Below, piece after piece: positions 42,266 through 51,971 of a stretch of 64,000 nt of DNA (position 1 is its first letter; every line of letters starts with the position of its first letter). The notes under the pieces are model-generated. The model made no database searches, was not told where the DNA came from, and saw only the letters and a program-made list of their open reading frames with translations. The DNA lies in NCBI RefSeq assembly GCF_026427355.1, contig NZ_CP102664.1, positions 992,001 to 1,056,000 on the forward strand, given 5' to 3'. Origin of the DNA: Sphingobium sp. JS3065 (GTDB lineage: Bacteria; Pseudomonadota; Alphaproteobacteria; Sphingomonadales; Sphingomonadaceae). The translations under genes and the position numbers were made by a program.

Positions 42266-42715
42266 ATGAACAACGCCGCCCATATTCAAGCGCCCGAACC
42301 GGCATCGCCTCGGCTGAAACCGGCCGATTGGCTTTGGCGTCCGTGGTACGCGAAGCTGTGGTGGTCGGCAATTCCGGTCTGGTGGATCGGCATGGCTGCA
42401 TCGACCAGGATCGCGCCGCTTGAGGCGTTCTACGACAGCGCGGCGGCCGGTTTTCTCAACGTCCTGTTCTTCCCGATGATGGCGCTTATGGTGCTCGGAA
42501 TCGGCTATGCACAGCATTGGCTCGCGCAGTTTCCAAAGCAGGGTGACGGAACTTCGCTGTCCGATGAAACGGTAGCTAGAATCGCCGATGTATGGGAGGA
42601 GCATGATCGGGCAATGGAGGATCTCCATGCCAGCTCCGATATTCTCGATCCGAGGTCTGGTGCATTGTGGATCGGAAATCCTTTGAGCTCTCACTGGCCT
42701 CACAAACGACTTTAA
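42266..42715 (+). CDS. Hypothetical membrane protein
   Basis: The 149-residue protein has a tryptophan-rich first half (ADWLWRPWYAKLWWSAIPVWWIGMAA) with one membrane segment, a second segment (AGFLNVLFFPMMALMVLGIGYAQHWL, about 65-90), and a charged helical tail. I do not recognise a family. GAGGATA precedes the ATG. It is convergent with traG and the two stop regions overlap by 4 bases. A conjugation-associated role is possible only by position. Confidence 0.62.
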   Translation: MNNAAHIQAPEPASPRLKPADWLWRPWYAKLWWSAIPVWWIGMAASTRIAPLEAFYDSAAAGFLNVLFFPMMALMVLGIGYAQHWLAQFPKQGDGTSLSDETVARIADVWEEHDRAMEDLHASSDILDPRSGALWIGNPLSSHWPHKRL

Positions 42716-45700
42716 CGCTTCTTGAAGCTACTGTCCCCGTCGCCGGGGCTGTTATCGAGATCGGTCGAGAACCGACCACTTTTCAGGACGGAATTCTGTT
42801 CGATTGAGGTGAGCGGACCGGTGATATCGAACGTAGCTCGCCCGGAATCCGCATCCTGCAGGTAGCGATTGCGCATCCCGTTCGGGCCAAGAATGCGTTC
42901 CGATAGTTCGCGCGAGAAGGCCGCTTCCGGGCTGCCGGAGCGGGCAGCCGCCCGTTCAGCCGCTGCTATTGCATTGCGGACGTCGTAGTTCACGATATCA
43001 ATCGCTGACTGCGCCGTCTCGCTCGTGGTGCCAACGTCACGGCTCTCAAACCCAAGACTCCCACCGACACGCCCCGATGTGGAGCGTCCCTTTTGGGTGA
43101 TCGGGCTTTGGTTCGATTGTTGCCCTTTGCCGCTAGGTTGTCCGCGACCGCCCGTCGCTTCCGACTCATTGGCACTGATAGTGCCGCCAACATGAGCGCC
43201 GATAGTGGTCCCCATCGTGGTCTGGTCCTGCGCGGATCGTGAGAGCCCGCGCTGCCATCCGGTCTGCGCGATGATCGCCTGGACGTCGCGCGTAAGCGTA
43301 TCGGCCACCTGCGGGTTAAGCCGCCAGTTGCCATGCCGATCCATCTCGAACCCGCCGCGCAGCCAGTTCTGCATCATCGCCTGGCCCTGTTCGCCGCTGC
43401 TGAGGAAGTGTTCAATGGTGTCAGGGCCTGCCTGCTTGCCCGCCTCGAACCGCGTGGAGGTGTCGTTGCGTGCCGATTGCTGGAACCCGACCGAGCTGGA
43501 GACGAGAAGATCGTTGTCGGCGAACGAGAACCTTGCCCGCCCGCCATTGGCGACCGCGCCGAGCTGGCTTTCGTTGATGAGCCCGCCACGCCACATCTGC
43601 GCCGCCGTCTCCGGGGTAAGATTGAGGCTCAGATCGCCATTCTGCGCCATGGCGATCTCGCGCTTCGACATGTCCACCCCATGATCGGCCAGCAACTTCT
43701 GCATGCGGGTCAAGCGCTCATTGTCGATGATCCGCGTCAACCGTTCGTTGCGGGCGCGATCAGCGATGCCTGCCGCGCCGCCTTCGGCCATATCGACCTG
43801 ATTGCCGGCACCCTGGCTGAGCGTGCGGATGAAGCTGTCGAGATGTGCGGCCTGTCGCACCGACATGCCCGCCGCGGCCGCGCCTTCCGCGAACCCGGCG
43901 TTGTCGGCCTGCCGCCGCTGCTCACCGATCCGGGCGGCGGACCGTGTCCCGTCGTGACCGACCTCACGCTGCGCGTCGAGCTTGCCCGACCGTTCGGCAA
44001 AATCGAAGCCCGCTGCCTCGCGGGTGCGCCCATAGACGCTGGTGCCCTCGCGCGCGGCCTCGGCGGTCGCACCGTCGGCGGTGCCGACCTGCACGGCGGC
44101 ATTGTAGGTTTCGAGCGCCCGCATGACCTGCGCTTCATTTCTGCCCGTTGCGCGCGACAGTTGGGAAATGGCGGTGGAGCGAGCCTCTCCGGATAGCGCG
44201 TTGATAAAGGCGACGCGTCGGGAGGTTTCCTGAACGGAGAGGCCGAGCATGGAGGAAGCGTTGCGCTGGCCCTCATTGCTGCCGGTCCTATGCGCCTGCT
44301 CGGTCGCGACATTGCCGCGCTCGATCCGCCTTACATTGTCGCCAGCAAAATCGCGCCTGCCTTCCATCGCGCCGACCTGGATCTGCGCGCCGGTCAGATC
44401 GTTCCTCAGCATCTGCTCCTGGTCGAAGGTATTAGCGATCAGCTTGGCGAAGGTCGGATCGGCCGACGCCTGCGCGATCACCGTCGAGGCTTTGAGCGCG
44501 GCATCCTGCTGGTCGTAGCCGCTCCTCTCGAAATGCCGCTGCGCGCCGGACAGCATCATGTCATAGGCGCGCGTATCCCCGAACGCCTTCCACTGGACCA
44601 TCTTCTGCGTGAAGGCCGCGAACGAACGCTCCCCGGACTGTCCCTCTCCAAAATAGCCGGTGCCAAGGCTGCGGAGCGCATCCTTCTCCGCGAAATTGTG
44701 GATCGCGCTGGTCGCGGCATTGTCGCGCACGGCGCGCACGGTCGCGGGATCGGTGAGGCTGCGGCCGGTGAGGGCAGGGGAGAGCCCGCCCAGTTCGCGC
44801 GCCGCATCGAGCTTGCCCATGCCGAATGCGGCCGTTCCGCTGGCGCCGCCGCCATGTTCGCCGAGCACGCTGCTCGCCGCACCGAACGCCCGGTTGGCGC
44901 CGAAGGTCGAGCGTTCGCCGAAGTCCCCGAAGTTCGAGGCCGCGCCCCGGCGCGCCATCGTGCCCGCGGCCCCCGCCTGCGCCTCGAGCGCGCCGGCATA
45001 GCCTTCGCTGGTGGCAAGCGGCGCGGCCGCCGCCGTGCCCTGACCCTGCACACCGAGCGCGCCGGATGTGAACGAGGTGAACACATTGCCGGAGAACCGG
45101 AAAACCGTGAACACGAAGGCCCCGGCGAGGCCCGCGGACGCGGTGCGGAAACTCCCGAAGATCGCAAGCGCCTTCATCGCGGACGACGGCGCCAGCATCC
45201 AGGCATTCGCCGCGACATGGTTGGCGCGCATCTCGGCCAGCACATCGGTCGCGCGGCCCAGCGTCAGCTGATAGATGCCGGCGTCGATCACGCCCCAGAG
45301 CGCCACGAAGACGAACAGGCCGAGGGCGAAGCTGGCGACGCGCAGGTTGATCGGGGTCAGGATGAAAAGCAGCGCGACGGGCATCATGAACAGCATGATC
45401 CCGAACACGGTCGCCCGGATCGTCGGCATCCACTCGTTCGCGGTCGACATGGTGGCGAGGCCAGACGAGACGACGGCGCGATTGGCCATGACGCGCGCCG
45501 CCGTCGCCGGACTATCCTCGAACAATACGTCGCCCACCGTGCTGCCGAGCATCACATTGGTCAGGAACTGCTGGAGCGAGAGCGGCGTATCCATCATCAT
45601 CTGGCCGAGTTCGCCGATGTTGGACCGGCAGCGCTGAAGCTGTGTCGCGTTGCCGATGTCGTAGCCGGTGCGGGTGCAGACCTGCGCGACATAATTGTCG

Positions 45701-46482
45701 AACAGCGCAGGTTCGGAGAGGCGTGTCGAGATATGTTCCCACGCCTCGTTGCAGCTCACCGTCGTGCCGCCCTTGTCGGTGGACGTGAACACCGTGCTGA
45801 AGGTCGCCGGCCCCGCCATCGCGGCAAAGGCGGCAGGAAGATCGGTCGCCGTGCGGAACAGCTGATCGTCGTCGACGCCATAGGCGGGCGAGACGCGCGC
45901 GACCGGATAGCATTGGCGGACATAGTCCTTGATCGTTGCGTCGAGGAAGGTGTCCGTCATCGGCCCGCGCGGGGATGCGGCATTGAGGAACAGATCGAAG
46001 CTGTGCCCGCCCGCGCCGAACTCCAGCTTCGCATGGGGATCGGTGGTGTTGTCGTCGATCACTTCGGCCAGCGCGCGTTCCATCATGTTGGTCATGCCCG
46101 CGACCAGCACGATCAGGTTCGGCACATCGCCGACCGGCTGATAGGCGTTGCGGACGCGGTCGTAGACGTGGACCGTGCCCGTCGTCGCGACCAGGCCGAC
46201 GAACAGCCCGACCCCGATCAGCATCTGGAACCCGAAGGCGACCAGCCCCATGCCTTGCCCGCGGATGCTCGCGAGCAGCACGCCGAGCGCGATGCCCACC
46301 ACCGCGACGATCAGCACCAATGTCTCGTAACGCGAATCCCCGAAGATCATCGAGACGAGGCGGAAGGCGTCCACCGTCTCCGCAAAGCCGTCATAGGTGT
46401 GGAAACTCGCATCGATCGCCAGCGCGGGACTGGCCGAGAAGAGAGCGATCAGGACCGAGATCGCGCGAACTAAGCGGTGCAT
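42712..46482 (-). CDS. traG: Conjugal transfer mating-pair stabilisation protein TraG
   Basis: The 1256-residue protein is larger than F TraG (about 940). The N-terminal TraG_N domain (about 1-480) has a signal-like first helix and several membrane segments (TLVLIVAVVGIALGVLLASI, LVAFGFQMLIGVGLFVGLV, TVFGIMLFMMPVALLFILTP, FALGLFVFVALWGVIDAGIY). The rest is a long periplasmic/cytoplasmic region rich in Ala, Gly, Gln and Arg. TraG acts in pilus assembly and mating-pair stabilisation; its C-terminal part is linked to entry exclusion in F. It lies 14 bases after traH and is the last gene of the operon. Confidence 0.9.
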   Translation of the reverse strand: MHRLVRAISVLIALFSASPALAIDASFHTYDGFAETVDAFRLVSMIFGDSRYETLVLIVAVVGIALGVLLASIRGQGMGLVAFGFQMLIGVGLFVGLVATTGTVHVYDRVRNAYQPVGDVPNLIVLVAGMTNMMERALAEVIDDNTTDPHAKLEFGAGGHSFDLFLNAASPRGPMTDTFLDATIKDYVRQCYPVARVSPAYGVDDDQLFRTATDLPAAFAAMAGPATFSTVFTSTDKGGTTVSCNEAWEHISTRLSEPALFDNYVAQVCTRTGYDIGNATQLQRCRSNIGELGQMMMDTPLSLQQFLTNVMLGSTVGDVLFEDSPATAARVMANRAVVSSGLATMSTANEWMPTIRATVFGIMLFMMPVALLFILTPINLRVASFALGLFVFVALWGVIDAGIYQLTLGRATDVLAEMRANHVAANAWMLAPSSAMKALAIFGSFRTASAGLAGAFVFTVFRFSGNVFTSFTSGALGVQGQGTAAAAPLATSEGYAGALEAQAGAAGTMARRGAASNFGDFGERSTFGANRAFGAASSVLGEHGGGASGTAAFGMGKLDAARELGGLSPALTGRSLTDPATVRAVRDNAATSAIHNFAEKDALRSLGTGYFGEGQSGERSFAAFTQKMVQWKAFGDTRAYDMMLSGAQRHFERSGYDQQDAALKASTVIAQASADPTFAKLIANTFDQEQMLRNDLTGAQIQVGAMEGRRDFAGDNVRRIERGNVATEQAHRTGSNEGQRNASSMLGLSVQETSRRVAFINALSGEARSTAISQLSRATGRNEAQVMRALETYNAAVQVGTADGATAEAAREGTSVYGRTREAAGFDFAERSGKLDAQREVGHDGTRSAARIGEQRRQADNAGFAEGAAAAGMSVRQAAHLDSFIRTLSQGAGNQVDMAEGGAAGIADRARNERLTRIIDNERLTRMQKLLADHGVDMSKREIAMAQNGDLSLNLTPETAAQMWRGGLINESQLGAVANGGRARFSFADNDLLVSSSVGFQQSARNDTSTRFEAGKQAGPDTIEHFLSSGEQGQAMMQNWLRGGFEMDRHGNWRLNPQVADTLTRDVQAIIAQTGWQRGLSRSAQDQTTMGTTIGAHVGGTISANESEATGGRGQPSGKGQQSNQSPITQKGRSTSGRVGGSLGFESRDVGTTSETAQSAIDIVNYDVRNAIAAAERAAARSGSPEAAFSRELSERILGPNGMRNRYLQDADSGRATFDITGPLTSIEQNSVLKSGRFSTDLDNSPGDGDSSFKKR

Positions 46483-46496
46483 GACGCGGCCCTCCG

Positions 46497-47921
46497 TCAG
46501 CGGTTGCGGTTGGCGGCGGCGCCGGCGGCGTCGCGCGCATCACGGTCGCGCTGGCGCACGACCCCGGCATAGTTGGCCGAGAGGTTCGCCTGGTTCAGCG
46601 CAGCCATGTAGGACTGGCGCATCTGCGCGCGCTGGCGCAGCACCTCGTCGCGCAGCCCGCTCAATTGCTCGATGCCCTTGGCGAGGATGCGGGTCTGGCA
46701 GATCCTGGCGCTGCCTGCATCGGCCGCACCGGCGGCGGTCACGCCGCGTTCGGCATTCGACACGGCAAAATCTATGCTGCGCGTGAGGTCGTTGAGCATC
46801 TGATAGGCGAGCGTCAGCGCAACCAGCTCGTCGGTATCGCCGATCACGCTCTCGACCAGCCCCTGGCGCACGCCCCATTCGAGCAGGCGATAGACCGGCA
46901 GGGTCCGCACATTGGCGACGAACTGGCGTTCCTCCGTCGTCAGAGTGGCGCGCGTGCGGATCTTGACCGCGATCGACTCCATCCGGCCGCGTGCGAGCAC
47001 CAGCGCGCCCTTACCGCTGCCGTCGGTCGAGCAGTCGGCGGCGGTCGGCGGCACCGCGATCGCGCGGGTCTGAACCTTGCCGGTCAGGAAATCGTCGACA
47101 CTCTCGGTGTCCTGCCGTGCGCAGGCGGGGATGGCCGTGAACAGCGGAACCTTGTCCGCCGGGTCCCAGCGCATATAGACGTCGCCAACGCGGGCGCGCA
47201 TGACGCCGGCCCAGTCGGACGCGCCGACACGCGCGGCGGCATGGGCTAGCAGCGAGCCCGTCTTGAAGATTTCCGTGACTTCCGCCGGGCAGTTTTCCAG
47301 CGCATCGCGCAAATCCTCGGTCGGATTGCCCTGGTTCGCCTGGATCTTCTCGCGGCTCTGCTGATAGCTCTTGGAGAAGCCCTCGCGGACGCTCTTGTAG
47401 CCGGTCATCTCCTCGATGATGCCCGACATATTGTCGTCGCCCCGGGCGATCTGGACCATGCGGTTGGCGAGCCGGCAATCGTTGACCTGGATCGAGTTCA
47501 GGAAATTGGTCGCCGCCTCCATCTTCGAGATGATGTTACCCATTTTTTCATCGAGGGTTTCCAACAGATACTGGAAAGCGACAGCCGGGGCAGCCTGAAG
47601 GATGCTTTCGAGCTTCTGGACGAGATAGTCGGGATCGAGGAACGACATGCCGCCCAAAAACATGTCGATTCCCCCGCAGCCCGCGCGGACCTTGGGCAGC
47701 GTGACCGACATGAGATAGTCGTTATGGACATCGATCCGGCCCGACATGCCGCCCGCGGTGATATAGCCGCGGGTCTGGTCCTCGAAGGAGCCGGGGCTGG
47801 TGTAGGTCACATTGTCGAACCAGCTTTCGGCCCAGCTTTGCGCGGACGCGGGCGAGGCGAAGGACAGACAAGCCAGCAGGGGAAGGGCGAGCAGGGTCAG
47901 GCGGCGGCGCGGGTTTGCCAT
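46497..47921 (-). CDS. traH: Conjugal transfer protein TraH
   Basis: The 474-residue protein has a signal peptide (RRLTLLALPLLACLSFASPASAQSWAESWFDNVTYTSPGSFEDQTRGYITAGG) followed by the TraH family core: a Cys in RAGCGGIDMFLGGMSFLDPDYLVQKLESI, a coiled-coil region (about 120-210) and paired cysteines. TraH is a periplasmic/outer-membrane protein needed for F-pilus extension, acting with TraF, TraU, TraW and TrbC. Length matches the family. Confidence 0.92.
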   Translation of the reverse strand: MANPRRRLTLLALPLLACLSFASPASAQSWAESWFDNVTYTSPGSFEDQTRGYITAGGMSGRIDVHNDYLMSVTLPKVRAGCGGIDMFLGGMSFLDPDYLVQKLESILQAAPAVAFQYLLETLDEKMGNIISKMEAATNFLNSIQVNDCRLANRMVQIARGDDNMSGIIEEMTGYKSVREGFSKSYQQSREKIQANQGNPTEDLRDALENCPAEVTEIFKTGSLLAHAAARVGASDWAGVMRARVGDVYMRWDPADKVPLFTAIPACARQDTESVDDFLTGKVQTRAIAVPPTAADCSTDGSGKGALVLARGRMESIAVKIRTRATLTTEERQFVANVRTLPVYRLLEWGVRQGLVESVIGDTDELVALTLAYQMLNDLTRSIDFAVSNAERGVTAAGAADAGSARICQTRILAKGIEQLSGLRDEVLRQRAQMRQSYMAALNQANLSANYAGVVRQRDRDARDAAGAAANRNR

Positions 47922-47966
47922 GGCGGGCAGCTTTCGTTTACGCGGGCAAGGGGCTGGCTCCCCATG

Positions 47967-48551
47967 TCAGTTCCTTGCCCTGTTGGAGGAGGGACGCGTG
48001 GGTGCGGCCACGATTCCGGTGAACTTGGCCATGCCGCGCACGCCGACAGCGGGCTTCACCCCGGTCAGCATCTTGGCGGCGAGGTAGAGATTGCGCGCGA
48101 GGTTGGGCGCATGATCGGTGCCGATCGCGACGGGAATGACGCGATTGGAGTCGGAGACGGGCCGGACCCAGGCGACAGGGTGCCCGACCCAGGGCAGGCC
48201 GAGACGCCCGGAGCGCAGCATCGCTTCCTGGCTGCCGATCGTGCGGACCTTCCAGCCATAGCGTTGCCCCAGGGTTCCAAGCCGCGCCCAGAGATCGGCG
48301 CAGGGGATGCAACCGGGCGCCGTGCTCATCTCGACGATGAACGCGGGGGCCTGGCCTTTCATGGTTTCGGCGAAGTCGGGCGGCCAGTCGCGCGTCACCG
48401 GAACGCGGGCGAGCCACTGGCGCATCTCCGGGTCGGTGGCGACAGGGTGGATCGCCGCGCGCATCGCCTGTTCGTGCGTCGGCGCCTGCGCTTGAACAGG
48501 TGCACTCGCCATGACCAGCGCCACAAGCAGGATGGGGGCGAAGCGGATCAT
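47967..48551 (-). CDS. Thioredoxin-fold periplasmic protein of the transfer operon
   Basis: The 194-residue protein has a signal peptide (MIRFAPILLVALVMASAPVQAQ) and a thioredoxin-like domain with APGCIPCADLW (Cys81-xx-Cys84) after the strand PAFIVEMST, and a cis-Pro-like region (GLPWVGHPVAWV). It may be the disulfide catalyst of the system, comparable in role to F TrbB, needed for the Cys-rich TraN, TraU and TraH. The start overlaps the traF stop by 4 bases. Confidence 0.7.
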   Translation of the reverse strand: MIRFAPILLVALVMASAPVQAQAPTHEQAMRAAIHPVATDPEMRQWLARVPVTRDWPPDFAETMKGQAPAFIVEMSTAPGCIPCADLWARLGTLGQRYGWKVRTIGSQEAMLRSGRLGLPWVGHPVAWVRPVSDSNRVIPVAIGTDHAPNLARNLYLAAKMLTGVKPAVGVRGMAKFTGIVAAPTRPSSNRARN

Positions 48552-49420
48552 GGCCGGGGCTCCATCCGAACGTCCACCAGATCGCCCCCCAGCACGCGCG
48601 GATCGGTGGCCGACACCGGGCCGTTGGCGAGCGCGTCGAAGAACCCGTCTTCCTCGCCCGCACCGGTCAGGAACTGTTCGGGCCGGATATCGCCCGCTAG
48701 CAACCGGACTGCCTGGTAGGCCATCTGGATGAGGTTGGGATAGGCCTCGACTCCGCTCGCGATCACCATGCGCTGCTGGCTGCCTCGCCGGATCACCATC
48801 GTCGTGGGCGTGACCTCGACCCCGAAGCGCTGCGCGAGTTCGGGCTTGCGATCGATGTCCTGCAGCGTGACCTGCCAGCCCATCTCGTCCTGGAAGCGCT
48901 GGACGATCGGCCACTGGACACGGCAATAGCCGCAGGTCGAACGCGAGAACATGACCAGCGCGAATTCATTGGACCGGCTGCGCAGATACTGGCGGCGGAC
49001 CTGATCCTTCTGCGCGGAAAGCTGATCGCGCGCCTCGCCGACCATAGGGTTCGCCGATTTGGCGTTGAGTTCGGGATTTTGCAGCATGGCGATCTGGGTG
49101 ACGCCGGCGAAGGCGCGGGCCTTGCGCCGGGCGAAGTCCTGCAGGCGCCAGAAATCCGCCACCGCATCGACCGTCAGCACGGTCGCCGCGTAATCCCGTT
49201 GCTCCTCGATAAGCTTCCTGATCTTGGGCGGCGTCCATGTCGCCAGCTCGACCATCGGTGGAATGCGGGGTTTGACGAGCGCGTCGGGATCGGGTTCATC
49301 GTCGGCGGGTTTGGGCGGCGCCTGATACCACCAGTAGCCGGTGCGTTGATCGACGGTCTGCGCATGGACAGGCAGGATCGGCAGGAGCACCGCCGCGATG
49401 AGGAGGGCGGCGCGGATCAC
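48548..49420 (-). CDS. traF: Conjugal transfer protein TraF (thioredoxin-like)
   Basis: The 290-residue protein has a signal peptide (MIRAALLIAAVLLPILPVHAQ) then GYWWYQAPPKP, the recognisable TraF N-terminus, a helical middle and a thioredoxin fold with CGYC (Cys163-Cys166). F TraF lacks the CxxC pair that TrbB has; here it is present, so this protein may still be redox active. The GTG at 49420 overlaps the peptidase stop. It is needed for pilus assembly with TraH. Confidence 0.87.
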   Translation of the reverse strand: MIRAALLIAAVLLPILPVHAQTVDQRTGYWWYQAPPKPADDEPDPDALVKPRIPPMVELATWTPPKIRKLIEEQRDYAATVLTVDAVADFWRLQDFARRKARAFAGVTQIAMLQNPELNAKSANPMVGEARDQLSAQKDQVRRQYLRSRSNEFALVMFSRSTCGYCRVQWPIVQRFQDEMGWQVTLQDIDRKPELAQRFGVEVTPTTMVIRRGSQQRMVIASGVEAYPNLIQMAYQAVRLLAGDIRPEQFLTGAGEEDGFFDALANGPVSATDPRVLGGDLVDVRMEPRP

Positions 49421-50028
49421 AGCAGCTTCTCCATGCGCTTCAGCCGCTCGATCTCGACCGGGCCGTAGTAGCGGCTGTCGAACCCGCTGGCGTGTGACGA
49501 GCCGACATAGATCATGCCCGCGGGGATCGTCGGATAGAACGGCCGCCAATGGTCGAGCTTCTGCCCATTGTGCCCATAGGGCTTGCTGATGCCGAGCAGC
49601 TTGCCGTTGCAATAGTACCAGCCATCCCATTCGCCGGGATGCATGGGGCCAGATGCAGACGACGGCTTCTCGATCCAGTCGATGCGGTCACCCGGCAGGC
49701 ACAGAGCCATCTTGGTGACATCGACCGGCCTGGGGCCGGCGAGCGGATGCGACAGGGTGAACGATACGAAATCGCCGCGGTGGATCGGCCCCGGCGCCTT
49801 GCGGACGAGCCAGGCGTCGATCGAGGGACTCATCACGATGGTTGCCTGGGGAATCGCCCACCAGGTCAGGAGGCCGACCGGCAGGACTATGCCGAACGCC
49901 TTCCAGAGCTGTTTGGGGCGGGGTGGCTGGCCGAGGCCGGAACTGCCGAGCGCGACCGCGGCTTTCAGCGGCAGCAGCTTCAGTTCGGCCCAGCCGGATC
50001 TAGCGGCCCTGAAGGCGAGTCTGAGCAT
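49417..50028 (-). CDS. S26 signal-peptidase-like protein (TrhF/RP4 TraF type)
   Basis: The 203-residue protein has one membrane helix (about 42-60), the Ser nucleophile region IVMSPSIDAWLVRK (Ser67/Ser69), general-base Lys106 in VTKMALCLPGDRI and a C-terminal GFDSRYYGPV box, the order of S26 peptidases. RP4 TraF of this family cyclises pilin, and TrhF occurs in some F-type systems. It may mature the pilin or other exported Tra proteins. The start at 50028 lies inside the end of trbC (29-base overlap). Confidence 0.85.
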   Translation of the reverse strand: MLRLAFRAARSGWAELKLLPLKAAVALGSSGLGQPPRPKQLWKAFGIVLPVGLLTWWAIPQATIVMSPSIDAWLVRKAPGPIHRGDFVSFTLSHPLAGPRPVDVTKMALCLPGDRIDWIEKPSSASGPMHPGEWDGWYYCNGKLLGISKPYGHNGQKLDHWRPFYPTIPAGMIYVGSSHASGFDSRYYGPVEIERLKRMEKLL

Positions 50029-50881
50029 CGCTGACCTCCTGCTTGCCGCCGAGGCGGGCATATTCTTCGAGAAGTCCGGAAAGCGCCGCGTCGCCGTAGA
50101 TGACATGGGCGGCACGCGGGGCATCATCCTCGCGCTCGCAATAGGGGAGCGCCGGATCGCCGGGCACCATGGCGAGCGCGGGGACGCGGGTGACGCCGTG
50201 CTGGCGGAAAATGAGCGGATCGACGATCAACTGCACGTCGCGCATCGCGCAGGCCGGGCCTTCGCAGCCGGGATCATGGCGCAGGATTTCCGCCGAGAGC
50301 TTCGCCATCGGCGCGACCTTCGTCAGCCCGCCGGGCATTCCCCGGAACGCCAGCACGCCGCCGACCCGTTCGAGCTGCCCGGCATAGGTGCGCAATGTCG
50401 TCAGCGGCATCGAGGACGAGACGAACAGGACCGGCACCCAGCCTTTGGCCTCGGGCGGTACGGTGGCGCCCGCGACCGCCTCCATGTCGGGCGCATCGAG
50501 ACCGAGCGCCTGGCCGAGCCGTCTGGCCATGGCGTCGCGCTCGGCGGCCATCGCTTGCCTCCCTTTGTCGAGCGCGGTGCGCGCCCGCGCGTCCATCGCT
50601 GGCGACGGGGCGCGTTTGCGCAGTCCCTCGAAGGCGCGGCGGCGGGTCTCTTCCGATGGCGCGGGCAGCGCGGTCGGACCTCGTGTTTCCGCTTCGGCCT
50701 TTCGCGCGGCGGTGGCGCGTTCGAGCCGGTCCATCGCCGCGTCGCCTTGCGCCTGCGCGCGTTCCCTGGCGTTCACCGGTGGCGCGGCATCCTGCGCGTG
50801 GGAGGGCGCGGAGGCGGCGAGGAGGAGGGTGAGCGCGGAGAGACCGCGCAGCCTATGGCGTGACCGCACGCATATACGCAT
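50000..50881 (-). CDS. trbC: Type-F pilin assembly protein TrbC
   Basis: The 293-residue protein has a signal peptide (LRGLSALTLLLAASAPSHA), a charged Ala/Arg-rich helical region (about 35-125), then the TrbC_Ftype domain: WVPVLFVSSSMPLTTLRTYAGQLERVGGVLAFRGMPGG ... LIVDPLIFRQHGVTRVPALAMV. TrbC works with TraW in pilus assembly and in some plasmids is fused to it. In F, trbC lies between traU and traN; here it is downstream of both traN-like genes. The start overlaps the preceding gene by 29 bases. Confidence 0.88.
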   Translation of the reverse strand: MRICVRSRHRLRGLSALTLLLAASAPSHAQDAAPPVNARERAQAQGDAAMDRLERATAARKAEAETRGPTALPAPSEETRRRAFEGLRKRAPSPAMDARARTALDKGRQAMAAERDAMARRLGQALGLDAPDMEAVAGATVPPEAKGWVPVLFVSSSMPLTTLRTYAGQLERVGGVLAFRGMPGGLTKVAPMAKLSAEILRHDPGCEGPACAMRDVQLIVDPLIFRQHGVTRVPALAMVPGDPALPYCEREDDAPRAAHVIYGDAALSGLLEEYARLGGKQEVSDAQTRLQGR

Positions 50882-51971
50882 CGATCTTGTCCTTCATGTC
50901 GATCTGGATGTCGGCCTGGGCGCGGGCCTCGATCTCGGAATAATATTCGGAAAGGTCCATTTTGGAGAAATCCAGCGCCTGGAATTCCTCGGGGGTGAAT
51001 CCGCGGCAGTAGGGGTTCTTCGGCGTGCCCCAGCCCAAGCCGTTGAAGCTCTTGAGCTGCGGGCGACCCTGTTCCTGGATGATGCGGCCAAGCTTGGTGT
51101 TGAAGCAGCAGTGGCCCTTGGATTTCTGCACGCAGATGCCGAGGATCTTCGAACTGCAATAGGTCCCGACTTCGTGGCACATGCCCGAGCCCCGGAGCAT
51201 GCCCACTTCCATGTCTTGGCTGTCACAGCCGGACAGGAGGAAATCCATCATGAAGTTGATGGCGAGACTGATGGCGATCGAGGTCGGATCGATCCCGGCG
51301 ATGATCGCGTTCGCGCCGGAGCTTGCGGCCTGGCCAGCGGTCGCGCCCGCCTTAAACGCACCATAGGCGGCCTTCATGCCGGTGAAGACGCCTTTCGCCA
51401 CCGCGATCTTCGTGCCGATCGACGAGATGGATGAGCCCATCCCGTCCTTGACGATCTTGCCCTTGTCCTTGCAGCAGTTCGAAAAGGTGGTCTTGAGGCC
51501 CGCCGGGCGGCAGCGCACCGCGCGTCCCGCGAATATCTCGATATTGCCAAGGCAATGCCCTTCGGCGTCGACTTCGCCATCGGCAGGCGCGCCGGGATCG
51601 TCGACGATGGGATCGTCCTCAATTCCGGTGCCGTCGCTGCCGGTGCAGGCATTGGGCGAGCACATCGGCGTGCCGCCGCCGACCGGCGTCAGGCATGAGT
51701 GCTGGCTGCCGAGCGGGCAGCTATACGCGCCCTCGGCATCGGCCACGCACATCACTTGCTGGATCGGGCAGAGCCATTCTTCATCCGCCATGATTGTGCA
51801 GTTCGCGACCTCGCCAGGATCACCGGCATCGCCGTTGCCATCGAGATCGACCGCGCAGACCGGGAGCGTTTGCGCTTGCGCTGGCGTGACATGCCCCGCG
51901 AGCAGCAAGCCGGACAGGCCGAGCGCAAGCAGCTGTGCGCGCTTCCGCCAGGGAAGGAGGCGCCCGATCAT
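50853..51971 (-). CDS. TraN-like protein, C-terminal family domain
   Basis: The 372-residue protein has a signal peptide (LLALGLSGLLLAGHVTPAQAQ), many cysteines, and the C-terminal block of F-type TraN: CCKDKGKIVKD, CSSKILGICVQKSKGHCCFNTKLGRIIQEQGRPQLKSFNGLGWG and CRGFTPEEFQALDFSKMDLSEYYSEI. In F this block is the end of one TraN protein; here it is a separate gene with its own export signal, overlapping the larger traN by 4 bases (ATGA). Both would act at the outer membrane in mating-pair stabilisation. Confidence 0.83.
   Translation of the reverse strand: MIGRLLPWRKRAQLLALGLSGLLLAGHVTPAQAQTLPVCAVDLDGNGDAGDPGEVANCTIMADEEWLCPIQQVMCVADAEGAYSCPLGSQHSCLTPVGGGTPMCSPNACTGSDGTGIEDDPIVDDPGAPADGEVDAEGHCLGNIEIFAGRAVRCRPAGLKTTFSNCCKDKGKIVKDGMGSSISSIGTKIAVAKGVFTGMKAAYGAFKAGATAGQAASSGANAIIAGIDPTSIAISLAINFMMDFLLSGCDSQDMEVGMLRGSGMCHEVGTYCSSKILGICVQKSKGHCCFNTKLGRIIQEQGRPQLKSFNGLGWGTPKNPYCRGFTPEEFQALDFSKMDLSEYYSEIEARAQADIQIDMKDKIDAYMRAVTP

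Noticed and set aside
44290..46473. 727-codon plus-strand frame opposite traG
   Set aside because: Antisense shadow with Arg/His/Glu-rich low-complexity translation and no ribosome site; traG is unmistakable on the other strand.
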